This document shows positions 43,150-51,245 of a DNA stretch of 64,000 nucleotides, one piece after another (the first letter of the stretch is position 1; every line of letters starts with the position of its first letter). The notes under the pieces were generated by a model. That model was not told the DNA's origin and made no database searches. It saw only the letters and a list, made by a program, of their open reading frames with translations. The stretch covers positions 1 to 64,000 of the forward strand of contig NZ_JAHKKS010000001.1 of the NCBI RefSeq assembly GCF_019737615.1, in the 5' to 3' direction. A program made the translations under genes and the position numbers. Source of the DNA: Sphingobium xanthum (GTDB taxonomy: Bacteria > Pseudomonadota > Alphaproteobacteria > Sphingomonadales > Sphingomonadaceae).

Positions 43150-43878
43150 TTACCCCGCCAGATAGCCCCCATCGATCGGCAGGGTCGCGCCCGTAATGTA
43201 GCGTGCCTCGTCCGACACCAGGAACACCGCCGCGCCGCCAATGTCCGCCGCCTCGCCGACGAACTTCATCGGCGTGCGCGCGAGGATCATCGCTTCGCGC
43301 TGCGGCGTCTTCTCTTCCTCGGGAACCAGCGGCGTGTCGATGAAGCCCGGTGCGATGGCATTCACGCGGATACCCTCGGCCGCCCACTCCACCGCCAGCG
43401 CCTTGGTGAGTTGCAGCACGGCGCCCTTGGACGCGGCATAGGCGGCGGCATTGGCGGCCGCCGTAAAGGAGCGAATCGAAGCGAGATTGACCACCGCGCC
43501 GCGCGTTTCCTTGAGCTGGGCATGGAAGGCGCGGCACATGTTGAACGTGCCGCCCGCGTTGATGCCGAGCGTGCGCGCCCAGACGTCCGTGCCGTCCGGG
43601 TCGGTGATACGGCCCTGCCGGATGATGCCGGCGTTGTTGACGAGGATCGACACCGAGCCGAGCGACGCAGCCAGCGCCTCGCAGGCAGCGGCATCCGTGA
43701 CGTCGAGCGCGACGCCCCGCGCAGTGCCGCCAATGGCTTTTGCCGCGGCGTCCGCACCCGCGCCGTCTATATCGGCGAGCGTCACGCTCGCACCAGCCGC
43801 GGCAAGCGCCCCGGCAATCGCTTCGCCAATGCCGCGCGCTGCGCCGGTGACGACGGCGGTGCGTCCTTGCAGTTTCAT
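43150..43878 (-). CDS. SDR-family oxidoreductase, 242 aa
   Basis: MKLQGRTAVVTGAARGIGEAI has the TGAARGIG cofactor motif at residues 11-18. NNAGIIRQG, active-site Ser in NLASIRSFTAAAN, and YAASKG follow, with a C-terminal ITGATLPIDGGYLAG. A 242-aa classical SDR, most similar in layout to 3-oxoacyl reductases and sugar-acid dehydrogenases. It is downstream of the LacI-family gene on the same strand, and a TACCGGTA palindrome lies 28 bp before its start. Control by that regulator is likely (inference). Confidence 0.87.
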   Translation of the reverse strand: MKLQGRTAVVTGAARGIGEAIAGALAAAGASVTLADIDGAGADAAAKAIGGTARGVALDVTDAAACEALAASLGSVSILVNNAGIIRQGRITDPDGTDVWARTLGINAGGTFNMCRAFHAQLKETRGAVVNLASIRSFTAAANAAAYAASKGAVLQLTKALAVEWAAEGIRVNAIAPGFIDTPLVPEEEKTPQREAMILARTPMKFVGEAADIGGAAVFLVSDEARYITGATLPIDGGYLAG

Positions 43879-43905
43879 TCCTGGCTCCCGTCTGTCAGTC
43901 TACCT

Positions 43906-43917
43906 GTTACCGGTAAC
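43906..43917. promoter_or_regulatory. TACCGGTA palindrome, predicted LacI-family operator
   Basis: GTTACCGGTAAC is a perfect 12-bp palindrome, 28 bp upstream of the SDR start and between that gene and the end of lacI. E. coli GntR-type regulators bind sites of the form TGTTACCsGTAACA, and the LacI-family protein encoded at 43966 resembles that branch, so the match is meaningful. A degenerate half site TGTTACC is at 45006, before the lacI start. Confidence 0.68.
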
Positions 43918-43965
43918 GAAATCGAGGCGTGTCGGCAAGCGTCCGAATTCGTGTTTCCGATCAGT

Positions 43966-44985
43966 TCAGGTGCTGCCGCGCTGCAAGATCTCGAAACCCA
44001 GGTCGGCCGAACGCGCAGGCAATTCGCGATCGACGATGCGAGCGAGCAACATCTCGGCGCTGCGGCGGCCGATTTCGTGGCGGGGCAAGCGCAGCGCGGT
44101 GATCGGCGGATTGACGTGACGCATCAGCTCGAGATCGTCATAGCTGGCGATGGCGAGGCGCCCGGGCACGTCCCAACCGCGCCGGTTGCATTCGAGCAGG
44201 GCGCCCACGGCGATGACGTCGCCGGCGCAGAACACGGCGTCGGTGTCGGGCGCCGATTGCTCGATATGGGCGATGGCTTCGGTTCCGCCCACGAAGCCGC
44301 GCGAGACGGCGACCATGCGGCGCGGGTCAGGCTTGTGGCCGGCTTCCTCCAGCGCCTCGAGAAAACCGATCTGCCGCTCGGCCGCGCGCGGATTGTTGGC
44401 GAGGCTGGCAAAGGCGATCTTCTTGTAGCCGAGCCGCGCAAGGTGCAGCGTCATCGCTCTGGATGCCGCGCGGTTCGAATAGCTCGCGACCATATCGATC
44501 GGCTCGGTCGGGATGTCGCCATTCTCGACGACCGGGATGTTCGCTCCCTTCAGCATGCGGATCGAAGCTGGGCTATGCTGCGTGCCGTGCAGCACGAGGC
44601 CCGCGACACGCTGCGAGATGAAGGCTGCGATGACGGCCTCCTCGACCTTGGCGTCGTCGGTCGCCTCGGCCAGCATCAGGTGGAAACCGGCGGGTCTCAG
44701 CACGTCCGAAATCGCCTTCACTGTCTGCGAGAAGATCGAGTTTTCGAGGCTCGGCAGCACCAGCCCGATGACGTTGGAGCGGTTGGATGAGAGGCTGCGC
44801 GCGAGATGATTGTGGACATAGCCGAGTTGGCTCACCGCCTCGAACACGCGCAGGCGCACTTTCTCCTTCACCTTTTCGGGATGATTGAGCGCGCGCGAGA
44901 CGGTCATGCGGGATACGCCGGCAAGCTCGGCCACTTCGTGCATGCGCACGCCGCCTGTGCTGCGGGACGATGATCTTGGCGGCAA
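43966..44985 (-). CDS. LacI-family transcriptional regulator, GntR (gluconate) branch-like, 339 aa
   Basis: N-terminal helix-turn-helix (residues 14-40: MHEVAELAGVSRMTVSRALNHPEKV) and hinge helix (NHLARSLSSNRSN), then a periplasmic-binding-protein-like sensor domain: NVIGLVLPSLENSIFSQTVKAISDVLRPAGFHLMLA, HGTQHSPASIRMLKGANIPVVENGDIP and GYKKIAFASL. The order and wording of these segments resemble E. coli GntR, which senses gluconate. Known GntR operators are TGTTACC(C/G)GTAACA; three such cores lie near its likely targets (43906, 45139, 33576). Its genes may therefore serve a sugar acid or a related hydroxy acid. The effector itself is unknown. Confidence 0.87.
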   Translation of the reverse strand: MPPRSSSRSTGGVRMHEVAELAGVSRMTVSRALNHPEKVKEKVRLRVFEAVSQLGYVHNHLARSLSSNRSNVIGLVLPSLENSIFSQTVKAISDVLRPAGFHLMLAEATDDAKVEEAVIAAFISQRVAGLVLHGTQHSPASIRMLKGANIPVVENGDIPTEPIDMVASYSNRAASRAMTLHLARLGYKKIAFASLANNPRAAERQIGFLEALEEAGHKPDPRRMVAVSRGFVGGTEAIAHIEQSAPDTDAVFCAGDVIAVGALLECNRRGWDVPGRLAIASYDDLELMRHVNPPITALRLPRHEIGRRSAEMLLARIVDRELPARSADLGFEILQRGST

Positions 44986-45138
44986 ATTCAGGACTCCTCA
45001 CATCCTGTTACCATGCTCGCCAGCCGGAGCAAGCGGGCGGTGTAGCGATCCTGATCCGGGACGGCATTTGCCGACTGAGTTCAGCAATATCGCCGGGTGA
45101 GGCTTGCCAGCGGGCACAAAGCAGCTTAGTGATTTTGT

Positions 45139-45150
45139 GATACCGGTATC
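45139..45150. promoter_or_regulatory. TACCGGTA palindrome, predicted LacI-family operator
   Basis: GATACCGGTATC is a perfect 12-bp palindrome 30 bp upstream of the MmgE/PrpD start (GTG 45181) and 154 bp upstream of the lacI start on the other strand. It is in a promoter-overlapping position for the four-gene plus-strand operon that runs from 45181 to 49085, and may also set lacI expression. Confidence 0.66.
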
Positions 45151-45180
45151 TTTTTGAGTCCTGCGGAGAAAGAATTACAC

Positions 45181-46563
45181 GTGGCGAGCGCCTCCGAAAC
45201 CATTTCCGCCTGGGTCTCTTCCATCAGCTATGACGATATTCCCGCCGATGTGGTGGCGAGCACGCGGCTGCGCATCCTCGATGTGATCGGCCTGTCGATC
45301 GCGGGCGGGGAGACGCCGTTCGGCAAGTCTGTGCGCGCGTCCGCGAGCGCCTGGCCCGGCACGGCGGCGCGCCTCTGGGGCACGAGCGGGACGGCAAGCG
45401 CGGTCGGCGCGGCCTTCGTCAACGGCGCCTGCTCGCAAGCGCTGGAATATGACGACACGCACAATGAATCCGTTGTGCATATGAGCAGCCCTGCCGTGGC
45501 TGCAGCATTGGCGCTGGCCGACGAGCACAAAGCGAGCGGCAAGGCGATCGTCACGGCCATCGCGCTCGGCAACGAGATGAGCTGCCGTGTGGGCAGCGTG
45601 ACGCCGCAGCAATTCCACAAGCGCGGCTTCCATCCTTCGGGCCTGTTTGCCCCGTTCGGCGTCTGCTGGCTGGCGGGCAAGCTGCTCGGGCTGGACGCTG
45701 GCCAGATGAGCCGGGCGGCGGGCATCACCGGCAGCTATGCGGCGGGCCTCATCCAGTGCTGGGTGGACGGCACGCAGTCGAAATTCCTGCATCCCGGCTG
45801 GGCGGCGCAGTCCGGCATCGCGGCGGCAATCCTCGGCAAGAATGGCGTGACTGGACCGAGCGAAGTGTTCGAGGGGCGCTTCGGTCTGTTTGCCTCGCAT
45901 CTCCAGGCGGCCGATCCCGCGCCGAATTTCGATCGGCTGACGAAAGAGCTTGGGACATTTTGGGACAGCCGGGCTTCGTCGTTCAAGCCCTTCCCGGTCG
46001 CCCATGTCGTCCATCCCTATATCGATGCCCTGTTGCGCCTGCGCGAGCGCCACGGCCTGACGCCGGACAAGATCGAGAAGATCGTGGTGCCGGTCGCGCC
46101 GTTCATCGTGCCGATCGTGTGCGAGCCGGTCGAGGAGAAGCGGCGACCGAATACGGACAGCCATGGCCGCGTTTCGATCCAGTATACGCTGGCCGAGGCG
46201 CTGGCGCTCGGGCGCATCGGCAAAGATGCTTATGCCGAAAGCTCGCTGCGCGATCCGGCCATTCTCGCGCTTGCCGACCGCGTCGAGTTCGTCGCTGATC
46301 CGTCGATGCCGGGCTCCGAGCAGTTCAAGGGCGTAGTCGAGGTCTTTGCGCGCGATGGTTGTCACTGGACCGAGATCGAGGAATATAATCACGGATCGCC
46401 CGAGAACCCGATGACCGACGCCGACATCGAGGCGAAGTTCCGCGAGAATGTCGAGGGCGTGCTGAGCGGGGATCAGGCGACGCGGGTTGTCGAGGCGGTC
46501 ATGGCCGTCGAGACCCTGCCCGATGCATCCGCGATCGGTGCCCTGCTGGTGCGCAATGGCTGA
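45181..46563 (+). CDS. MmgE/PrpD family protein, 460 aa (GTG start)
   Basis: Start GTG 45181 with GGAGAAAG 8 bp upstream; a TTG at 45154 would extend it but sits next to the operator. Sequence VASASETISAWVSSISYDDIPADVVASTRLRILDVIGLSIAGGETPFG begins the family. Later motifs: ALEYDDTHNESVVHMSSPAVAAALALADE and KPFPVAHVVHPYIDALLRLRE, the latter close to the 2-methylcitrate dehydratase/cis-aconitate decarboxylase pattern KxFPxxxxxHxxxDA. The family contains dehydratases and decarboxylases of tricarboxylic and related acids; the exact reaction is open. First gene of a coupled operon: its stop overlaps the next start by 8 bp. Confidence 0.86.
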   Translation: MASASETISAWVSSISYDDIPADVVASTRLRILDVIGLSIAGGETPFGKSVRASASAWPGTAARLWGTSGTASAVGAAFVNGACSQALEYDDTHNESVVHMSSPAVAAALALADEHKASGKAIVTAIALGNEMSCRVGSVTPQQFHKRGFHPSGLFAPFGVCWLAGKLLGLDAGQMSRAAGITGSYAAGLIQCWVDGTQSKFLHPGWAAQSGIAAAILGKNGVTGPSEVFEGRFGLFASHLQAADPAPNFDRLTKELGTFWDSRASSFKPFPVAHVVHPYIDALLRLRERHGLTPDKIEKIVVPVAPFIVPIVCEPVEEKRRPNTDSHGRVSIQYTLAEALALGRIGKDAYAESSLRDPAILALADRVEFVADPSMPGSEQFKGVVEVFARDGCHWTEIEEYNHGSPENPMTDADIEAKFRENVEGVLSGDQATRVVEAVMAVETLPDASAIGALLVRNG

Positions 46564-47356
46564 GGGAATGCGCCTCGACGGGCGCGTGGCGCTGGTCACC
46601 GGCTCCACGGCGGGGCTCGGCTATGCGATGGCGCGGGCGCTGGCTTCAGCGGGCGCGACGGTCACGCTGACGAGCATCGAGGGCGCGGAGATCGGTGAGC
46701 CGGCGCGCGCCGCGCTGGAAGCGGAAAGCGGCGTTCCGGTCCATTATGTGCAGGCCGATCTGACCTCGCGCGACGAACTGCGCGGTCTCGTTGCCAATGT
46801 GGAGCGGAGCAGCGGGCCGATCGACATCCTCATCAACAATGCGGTCGTGCGCCATTTCGCGCCGGTCGAGGAGTTTCCGCTCGACGCCTGGGACCGGGCG
46901 CTGGCGGTCAATCTGACGGCCGCCCTGATCGCCACGCAGCTTGTGCTGCCCGGCATGCGCGAGCGGGGCTATGGGCGCATCTTCAACATGACCTCGGTCT
47001 ATGGCTCGCGTGCGACGGTCAACCGCATCGACTATGTGACGACCAAGACCGCGCTGCAGGGCCTCACCCGCGCGATCGCGCTCGAAAATGCCGGCGGTCC
47101 GGTGAGTTGTCATGCGCTCACGCCGGGCTCCGTGCTGACCCCGATCTGGGAAGCGCGCGTGGCATCGCTGATGGCCGAGAAGGGCATCAGCCGCACCGAG
47201 GCGGAAGGCCAGTTTCTCGAGGGCAAGCAGCCGAGCGGCGCGTTCGTCCGCCCGGACAGCGTCGGGCAAGTGATGCTCATGCTGTGCGGGCCGGTCGGGA
47301 TCGACATGAATGGCGCCATCGTTCCCATAGAGGGCGGCTGGCTCGCCAACGGATAA
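46556..47356 (+). CDS. SDR-family oxidoreductase, 266 aa
   Basis: Starts at ATG 46556 inside the end of the MmgE/PrpD gene (ATGGCTGA overlap; ATG 46568 is an alternative). MRLDGRVALVTGSTAGLGYAMARALA carries the cofactor motif TGSTAGLG, NNAVVRHFAP replaces the usual NNAG, and the catalytic segment FNMTSVYGSRATVNRIDYVTTK has S, Y and K. The Asn-Asn-Ala-Val variant is a small departure from the family. It probably oxidises or reduces an acid intermediate of the operon. Second of four genes in the predicted LacI regulon. Confidence 0.86.
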   Translation: MAEGMRLDGRVALVTGSTAGLGYAMARALASAGATVTLTSIEGAEIGEPARAALEAESGVPVHYVQADLTSRDELRGLVANVERSSGPIDILINNAVVRHFAPVEEFPLDAWDRALAVNLTAALIATQLVLPGMRERGYGRIFNMTSVYGSRATVNRIDYVTTKTALQGLTRAIALENAGGPVSCHALTPGSVLTPIWEARVASLMAEKGISRTEAEGQFLEGKQPSGAFVRPDSVGQVMLMLCGPVGIDMNGAIVPIEGGWLANG

Positions 47357-47380
47357 GCGCATCAGGAAGGAACAGACGAC

Positions 47381-48271
47381 GTGACCGGCAAGACCTTGGG
47401 ATTCATCGGGCTGGGCAGCATGGGGAGCGCGATGGCGCCGCATCTGCTGGCCGCCGGGCATGAGGTGGTCGCGTACGATCCGACTGCCGCCGCCGTGGAG
47501 GCTTTCAAGAACGCGGGCGGCAAGGCGGCGGCTTCGGCGGCGGATGTCGCTGCGCAGGCGCAGATCGTGTTCCTGAGCCTGCCGACACCGGCCATCGTGC
47601 AGGATGTCGCGCGCCAGCTCATTCCGGGCAAGCCGCGCATCGTCGTCGATCTCTCGACCACCGGTCCGCGCGTCTCGGTCGCCGTCGGTCAGGAGCTGGG
47701 CGCGGCGGGCATCCAGCTTGTCGATGCGCCGGTCAGCGGTGGGCGCGCCGGGGCGCTCGGCGCGAAGCTGGCGCTCATGGTTGCCTGCCCGCTCGCGACC
47801 TGGGAGGAAGTGCAGCCGCTGCTCGCCTTGTTCGGCAAGACCTTCCATGTCGGCGAGGGCGCCGGGCAGGGGCAGACGATGAAGCTCGTCAACAACATGC
47901 TATCCGTCGCGGCGCTGGCCGCGACCTCGGAAGGCATGGCGATGGGCGTCAAGGCCGGGCTCGACCCTGCCGTGATGCTCGACGTGCTCAATGCCTCCAG
48001 TGGCAAGAACAGCGCCACGACCGACAAGATGCCGCGCTCGGTGCTGCCCGGTACGTTCGATTTCGGCTTCGCGACGCAGCTCTCGCTCAAGGATCTGCGC
48101 CTCTGTCTCGACGAGGCCGAGGCGGCGGGCGTGCCGATGATCGTCGGCAGCGCGGCGCGCACGATGCTCAACATCACGCAGGCGAGCTACGGGCCGGACT
48201 CGGATTTCACCTCCATGGCCAGGGTGGTAGAGCAATGGGCTAAAGTGGAGATACGGGGCGGCAAGGGCTGA
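47381..48271 (+). CDS. 3-hydroxyisobutyrate dehydrogenase/beta-hydroxyacid dehydrogenase family protein, 296 aa (GTG start)
   Basis: GTG 47381 with AGGAAGGA 9 bp upstream. Beta-hydroxyacid dehydrogenase motifs: LGFIGLGSMGSAMAPHLLAAG (NAD-binding), VDAPVSGGRAGALGAKLALMV (substrate-binding) and the catalytic Lys in GQGQTMKLVNNML. Length 296 aa matches 3-hydroxyisobutyrate and tartronate-semialdehyde/glyoxylate reductases. In a LacI/GntR-controlled cluster a tartronate- or hydroxyacid-semialdehyde substrate is plausible, but not shown. It lies 24 bp after the SDR stop in the same operon. Confidence 0.88.
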   Translation: MTGKTLGFIGLGSMGSAMAPHLLAAGHEVVAYDPTAAAVEAFKNAGGKAAASAADVAAQAQIVFLSLPTPAIVQDVARQLIPGKPRIVVDLSTTGPRVSVAVGQELGAAGIQLVDAPVSGGRAGALGAKLALMVACPLATWEEVQPLLALFGKTFHVGEGAGQGQTMKLVNNMLSVAALAATSEGMAMGVKAGLDPAVMLDVLNASSGKNSATTDKMPRSVLPGTFDFGFATQLSLKDLRLCLDEAEAAGVPMIVGSAARTMLNITQASYGPDSDFTSMARVVEQWAKVEIRGGKG

Positions 48272-48287
48272 GCGGGAGACCGGGGCG

Positions 48288-49085
48288 ATGAGCGAATCCA
48301 CCTTCGAGATCACCGCCATTCGCTATGGCCATCATGATCGCAATGCCGCTGCCAACTTCATCGGCGGCGATGAGCATGACGGGCCGATGCCGCTCGATTA
48401 TTATATCTGGGCGATCAAGGGCCCGACCAAGACCTACCTGCTCGACACCGGCTTCGATGCGGCGATGGGCAAGCAGCGCAATCGCCAGATCGTCCGCCCG
48501 ATCGAGGAGGGGCTCGCCGCGGTCGGCCTCGCACCCGCCGACATTTCCGACATCATCATCTCGCATATGCACTTCGATCATGCCGGCAATCGCGACATGT
48601 TCCCGCACGCCACCTATCATGTGCAGGATGCGGAAATGGCGTTCTGCACGGGGCGCTGCATGTGCCAGCCGTTCCTCAATCACAGCTTCGACGTGAAGGA
48701 CGTGCAGGCCATGGTCGGTCGGGTCTTTTCGGGCAAGGTCTGCTTCCACGCGGGCGACAACGAGATCGAGCCGGGGCTTTCCGTTCACCTGATCGGCGGA
48801 CATACGCGCGGACTGCAGGCCGTGCGCGTGAAGACCCGGCGCGGCTGGGTGGTGCTGGGGTCGGACGCCGCGCATTTCTATGCGAATTTCGAACAGTATC
48901 GACCCTTCCCGGTGGTCGAGAGCGTTGCAGACATGATGGCGGGATATGACCGGATGCGCGCGCTCGCGACATCGATACGACATATCGTGCCCGGCCACGA
49001 TCCGCTGGTGACCGAGCGCTATCCCAAGGCGCGCGACGGCATAGCCGACATCGTCCGGCTCGATCTCGATCCTGTCCCTTACTGA
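48288..49085 (+). CDS. MBL-fold protein of the N-acyl-homoserine-lactonase type, 265 aa
   Basis: Metallo-beta-lactamase motif H93-M-H95-F-D97-H98 (SHMHFDHAGN). Further ligand candidates are in LIGGHTRGLQAVRV and HIVPGHDPLVTERYP. YLLDTGFDAAMG and the GxxTRG segment match the AiiA/AttM-like lactonase branch, which includes quorum-quenching enzymes and lactonases of other substrates. No signal peptide. Last gene of the LacI-linked operon, 16 bp after the dehydrogenase. A sugar-acid lactone is a more likely substrate here than an acyl-homoserine lactone, given the neighbours (inference). Confidence 0.84.
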   Translation: MSESTFEITAIRYGHHDRNAAANFIGGDEHDGPMPLDYYIWAIKGPTKTYLLDTGFDAAMGKQRNRQIVRPIEEGLAAVGLAPADISDIIISHMHFDHAGNRDMFPHATYHVQDAEMAFCTGRCMCQPFLNHSFDVKDVQAMVGRVFSGKVCFHAGDNEIEPGLSVHLIGGHTRGLQAVRVKTRRGWVVLGSDAAHFYANFEQYRPFPVVESVADMMAGYDRMRALATSIRHIVPGHDPLVTERYPKARDGIADIVRLDLDPVPY

Positions 49086-49238
49086 TCGCACCGCACGAAT
49101 TTTTGTTGCGCACTAAGGCGCTGAGGCGGCGCGCGAAAAGGCGCCGCATCGTCTCACTTCGCAACAGAAATGCGATCCGGGAAATTGACCTGAACGCCTT
49201 TGAGCGTCATTTGTGTTGCAGGTGCGAAGGAATTTGGG

Positions 49239-49820
49239 GTGCGAATCGTCATCATCGATGACAGCGGCGCGCGCGCGACGGTCCTCGAGGAAGGGCTGCG
49301 GGATGCGGGCTATGACGACATCCATGTCGTGCCCCCGCGCGGTGCCTTCGTCGCGCGGCTGGAGCGCATGGCGCCCGATGTCGTGCTCATGGATTTGGGC
49401 AATCCGAGCCGCGACACGCTCGAGGAAATGCTCACCGTCAGCCGGGCGCTCGCCAAGCCGATCGCCATGTTCGTCGATCAGTCGGATGATTCGATGATCG
49501 GTGCCGCCATCGATGCGGGCATTTCCGCCTATGTTGTCGATGGCCTGCGCAAGGAGCGGGTGAAGCCGATCCTCGATCTCGCCATTCGCCGCTTCAATGC
49601 CTTCGCGCGCATGCAGACCGAGCTTGACGAGGCGCGCACGCAGCTGGCCGACCGCAAGACGATCGACCGGGCCAAGGCGATCCTTATGTCGTCGCGTGGC
49701 CTTTCGGAGCCGGATGCCTATGCGCTGTTGCGCACGACGGCGATGAACCAGGGCAAGAAGATGGTGGACGTTGCGCAGGCCCTGATCACGGCCAGCGATT
49801 TGTTGGGAGGAATGTCGTGA
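49239..49820 (+). CDS. nasT: NasT, ANTAR-domain response regulator of nitrate assimilation, 193 aa (GTG start)
   Basis: Start GTG 49239 with GAAGGA 7 bp upstream. Receiver-like N-terminus VRIVIIDDSGARATVLEEGLRDAGYDDIHVVPP with D in VVLMDLGNPS. The C-terminal ANTAR domain is LADRKTIDRAKAILMSSRGLSEPDAYALLRTTAMNQGKKMVDVAQALI. NasT prevents termination by binding paired hexaloop hairpins in leader RNA, and is kept inactive by NasS until nitrate or nitrite is present. NasT-NasS is the cognate pair: the next gene overlaps by 4 bp (GTGA). Two leaders with the expected structure lie downstream (51040 and 52655). Confidence 0.92.
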   Translation: MRIVIIDDSGARATVLEEGLRDAGYDDIHVVPPRGAFVARLERMAPDVVLMDLGNPSRDTLEEMLTVSRALAKPIAMFVDQSDDSMIGAAIDAGISAYVVDGLRKERVKPILDLAIRRFNAFARMQTELDEARTQLADRKTIDRAKAILMSSRGLSEPDAYALLRTTAMNQGKKMVDVAQALITASDLLGGMS

Positions 49821-51025
49821 CGCCCATTCGTGTCGCATTTCTGGGGCTCACCGATTCCGCCGTACTCGTCGCCGCGCGCGAGAAGGGCTTTGCCGAGGAG
49901 CAGGCCGTCGCGCTCGATCTGGTGCGCGCCGAGAGCTGGGCGACCCTGCGCGACCGGCTGGTATACGGGCAAGTCCATGCCGCGCATATGCTGGCGCCGC
50001 TCGCCGTCGCCGTGACGCTCGGCCTCAGCCAGCAGCCCTCGGCGCTTTCGGCACCCTACAAGCTCAACGTCAACGGCAACCTCATCGTCATGGCGCCGGA
50101 CTTCGCTGCGGCGCTGGAGCCGGATGCGGCCGTGCGGCTGAACGATCCGCTGGCGACAGCGCATGATTTCGCCAACGCCATCGGCCTCTATCACCGCAAG
50201 CCGATCATCGGTGTGGTGCATCGCTTCTCCAGCCACTCCCTGGCTCTGCGCTACTGGCTGGCGAGCGCGGGCATCCATCCCGATCGCGACGTGGTTCTGC
50301 GCGTCCTGCCTCCCTCCCTGATGGTCGAAGCGATGAAGGCCGGCGAGATTGACGGCTTCACCGCCGGCGAGCCGTGGGGCAGCGCCGCGATCGAAGTCGG
50401 GCTTGCCGAGGCCGTCGCCGCGAGCGAGCGGCTCTGGCAGCGCGGCGTCGAGAAGGTGCTGGCCTTCCGCACCGACTGGATGGAGCAGAATCCCGAGCCC
50501 GTGGATCGGCTGTTGCGTGGCCTTTCGGCTGCCGCGCGCTGGTGCGACGAACCGGAGAACCGCACGGAACTCTCCGAATTGCTCGCGCGGCACGCCTATG
50601 TCGATCAGCCCTCGGAACTGATCGAGCGTGCGCTGACCGGCCGGATCGTCGCGCGCCGTGGCGAGTCGCCGGTGGACCTGCCGGATTTCGTGCTGTTCGA
50701 TCGGGAGGCGACGCCCTTTCCGTGGCGCAGCCAGGCCCTGTGGATCTATTCGCAACTTGTCCGCTGGAAGATGGTCGAACCGAGCGCCGATGCCGAAGCG
50801 CGCGCCGGCGCCGTATTCCGGCCCGATATCTATCGCCGTGCGCTGGCCGACAGCGACACGCCCATGCCGGGCGCGAGCATGAAGGTCGAGGGCGCTCTGG
50901 AGGCGCCGCTCGCCATCGGCGCGCAGCGCGGATCGATCACGCTGGGGCCGGATCGTTTCTTCGACGGTCGCGCCTTCGATCCCGACCGGATTGCCGAATA
51001 TATTGCGGGCTTTGACGTGCCGTGA
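49817..51025 (+). CDS. nasS: NasS, cytoplasmic nitrate/nitrite sensor (NrtA-like), 402 aa (GTG start)
   Basis: NrtA/CmpA-type substrate-binding fold without a signal peptide: MTPIRVAFLGLTDSAVLVAAREKGFAEEQAVALDLVRAESWATLRDRLVYGQVHAAHML. Later GVVHRFSSHSLALRYWLASAGIHPDRDVVLRVLPP and GFTAGEPWG match nitrate-binding proteins of the NasS/NrtA group. Lack of a signal peptide and the coupling to nasT identify it as the cytoplasmic sensor, not a transport component. It is thought to bind NasT in the absence of nitrate and release it when nitrate binds. Start GTG 49817 overlaps the nasT stop. Confidence 0.9.
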   Translation: MTPIRVAFLGLTDSAVLVAAREKGFAEEQAVALDLVRAESWATLRDRLVYGQVHAAHMLAPLAVAVTLGLSQQPSALSAPYKLNVNGNLIVMAPDFAAALEPDAAVRLNDPLATAHDFANAIGLYHRKPIIGVVHRFSSHSLALRYWLASAGIHPDRDVVLRVLPPSLMVEAMKAGEIDGFTAGEPWGSAAIEVGLAEAVAASERLWQRGVEKVLAFRTDWMEQNPEPVDRLLRGLSAAARWCDEPENRTELSELLARHAYVDQPSELIERALTGRIVARRGESPVDLPDFVLFDREATPFPWRSQALWIYSQLVRWKMVEPSADAEARAGAVFRPDIYRRALADSDTPMPGASMKVEGALEAPLAIGAQRGSITLGPDRFFDGRAFDPDRIAEYIAGFDVP

Positions 51026-51039
51026 TGTGCTGGAGGAAA

Positions 51040-51216
51040 TTTGTGCCTTGCACAAAAAGCCGAATCACGAGATAAGGCCGTGAACGCGCGACGAGGCGCG
51101 TCCATCGGATTGCTAACCCCAGGGCAGGGGCAGGGCGTCCTCCACAACATCGCAGCAAAGCCGCTGACCGGATTTCGCACATCGCGTGCGCATGTCGGTC
51201 GAGCGGCTTTTTTTGT
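51040..51216 (+). promoter_or_regulatory. NasT-type antitermination leader upstream of the nitrate transporter gene
   Basis: Three elements lie in the 220-bp gap after nasS. (1) A 7-bp-stem hairpin at 51040-51056 (TTTGTGC-ctt-GCACAAA). (2) Two hexaloop hairpins: 51084-51101 (6-bp stem, loop GACGAG) and 51117-51130 (4-bp stem, loop AGGGCA). The second loop has A1 and G4, the conserved ANTAR loop bases; the first has G4. (3) An intrinsic terminator at 51157-51210, arms AAAGCCGCTGACCG and CGGTCGAGCGGCTTT with one bulged base and a T7 tail. This order, two hexaloop stems then a terminator, is that of ANTAR target leaders. Binding is inferred. Confidence 0.8.
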
Positions 51217-51245
51217 TTTCACCGTCCATCCAAGGGGGACGTGAC

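Noticed and set aside
48288-49085. Naming the MBL protein a quorum-quenching lactonase
   Set aside because: The family contains other lactonases, and the operon partners suggest a hydroxyacid or sugar-acid lactone. The specific claim is not supported.
49090-49240. Sigma-54 (-24/-12) promoter before nasT
   Set aside because: TTGCA occurs near 49216, but a GG dinucleotide at the required distance is missing.
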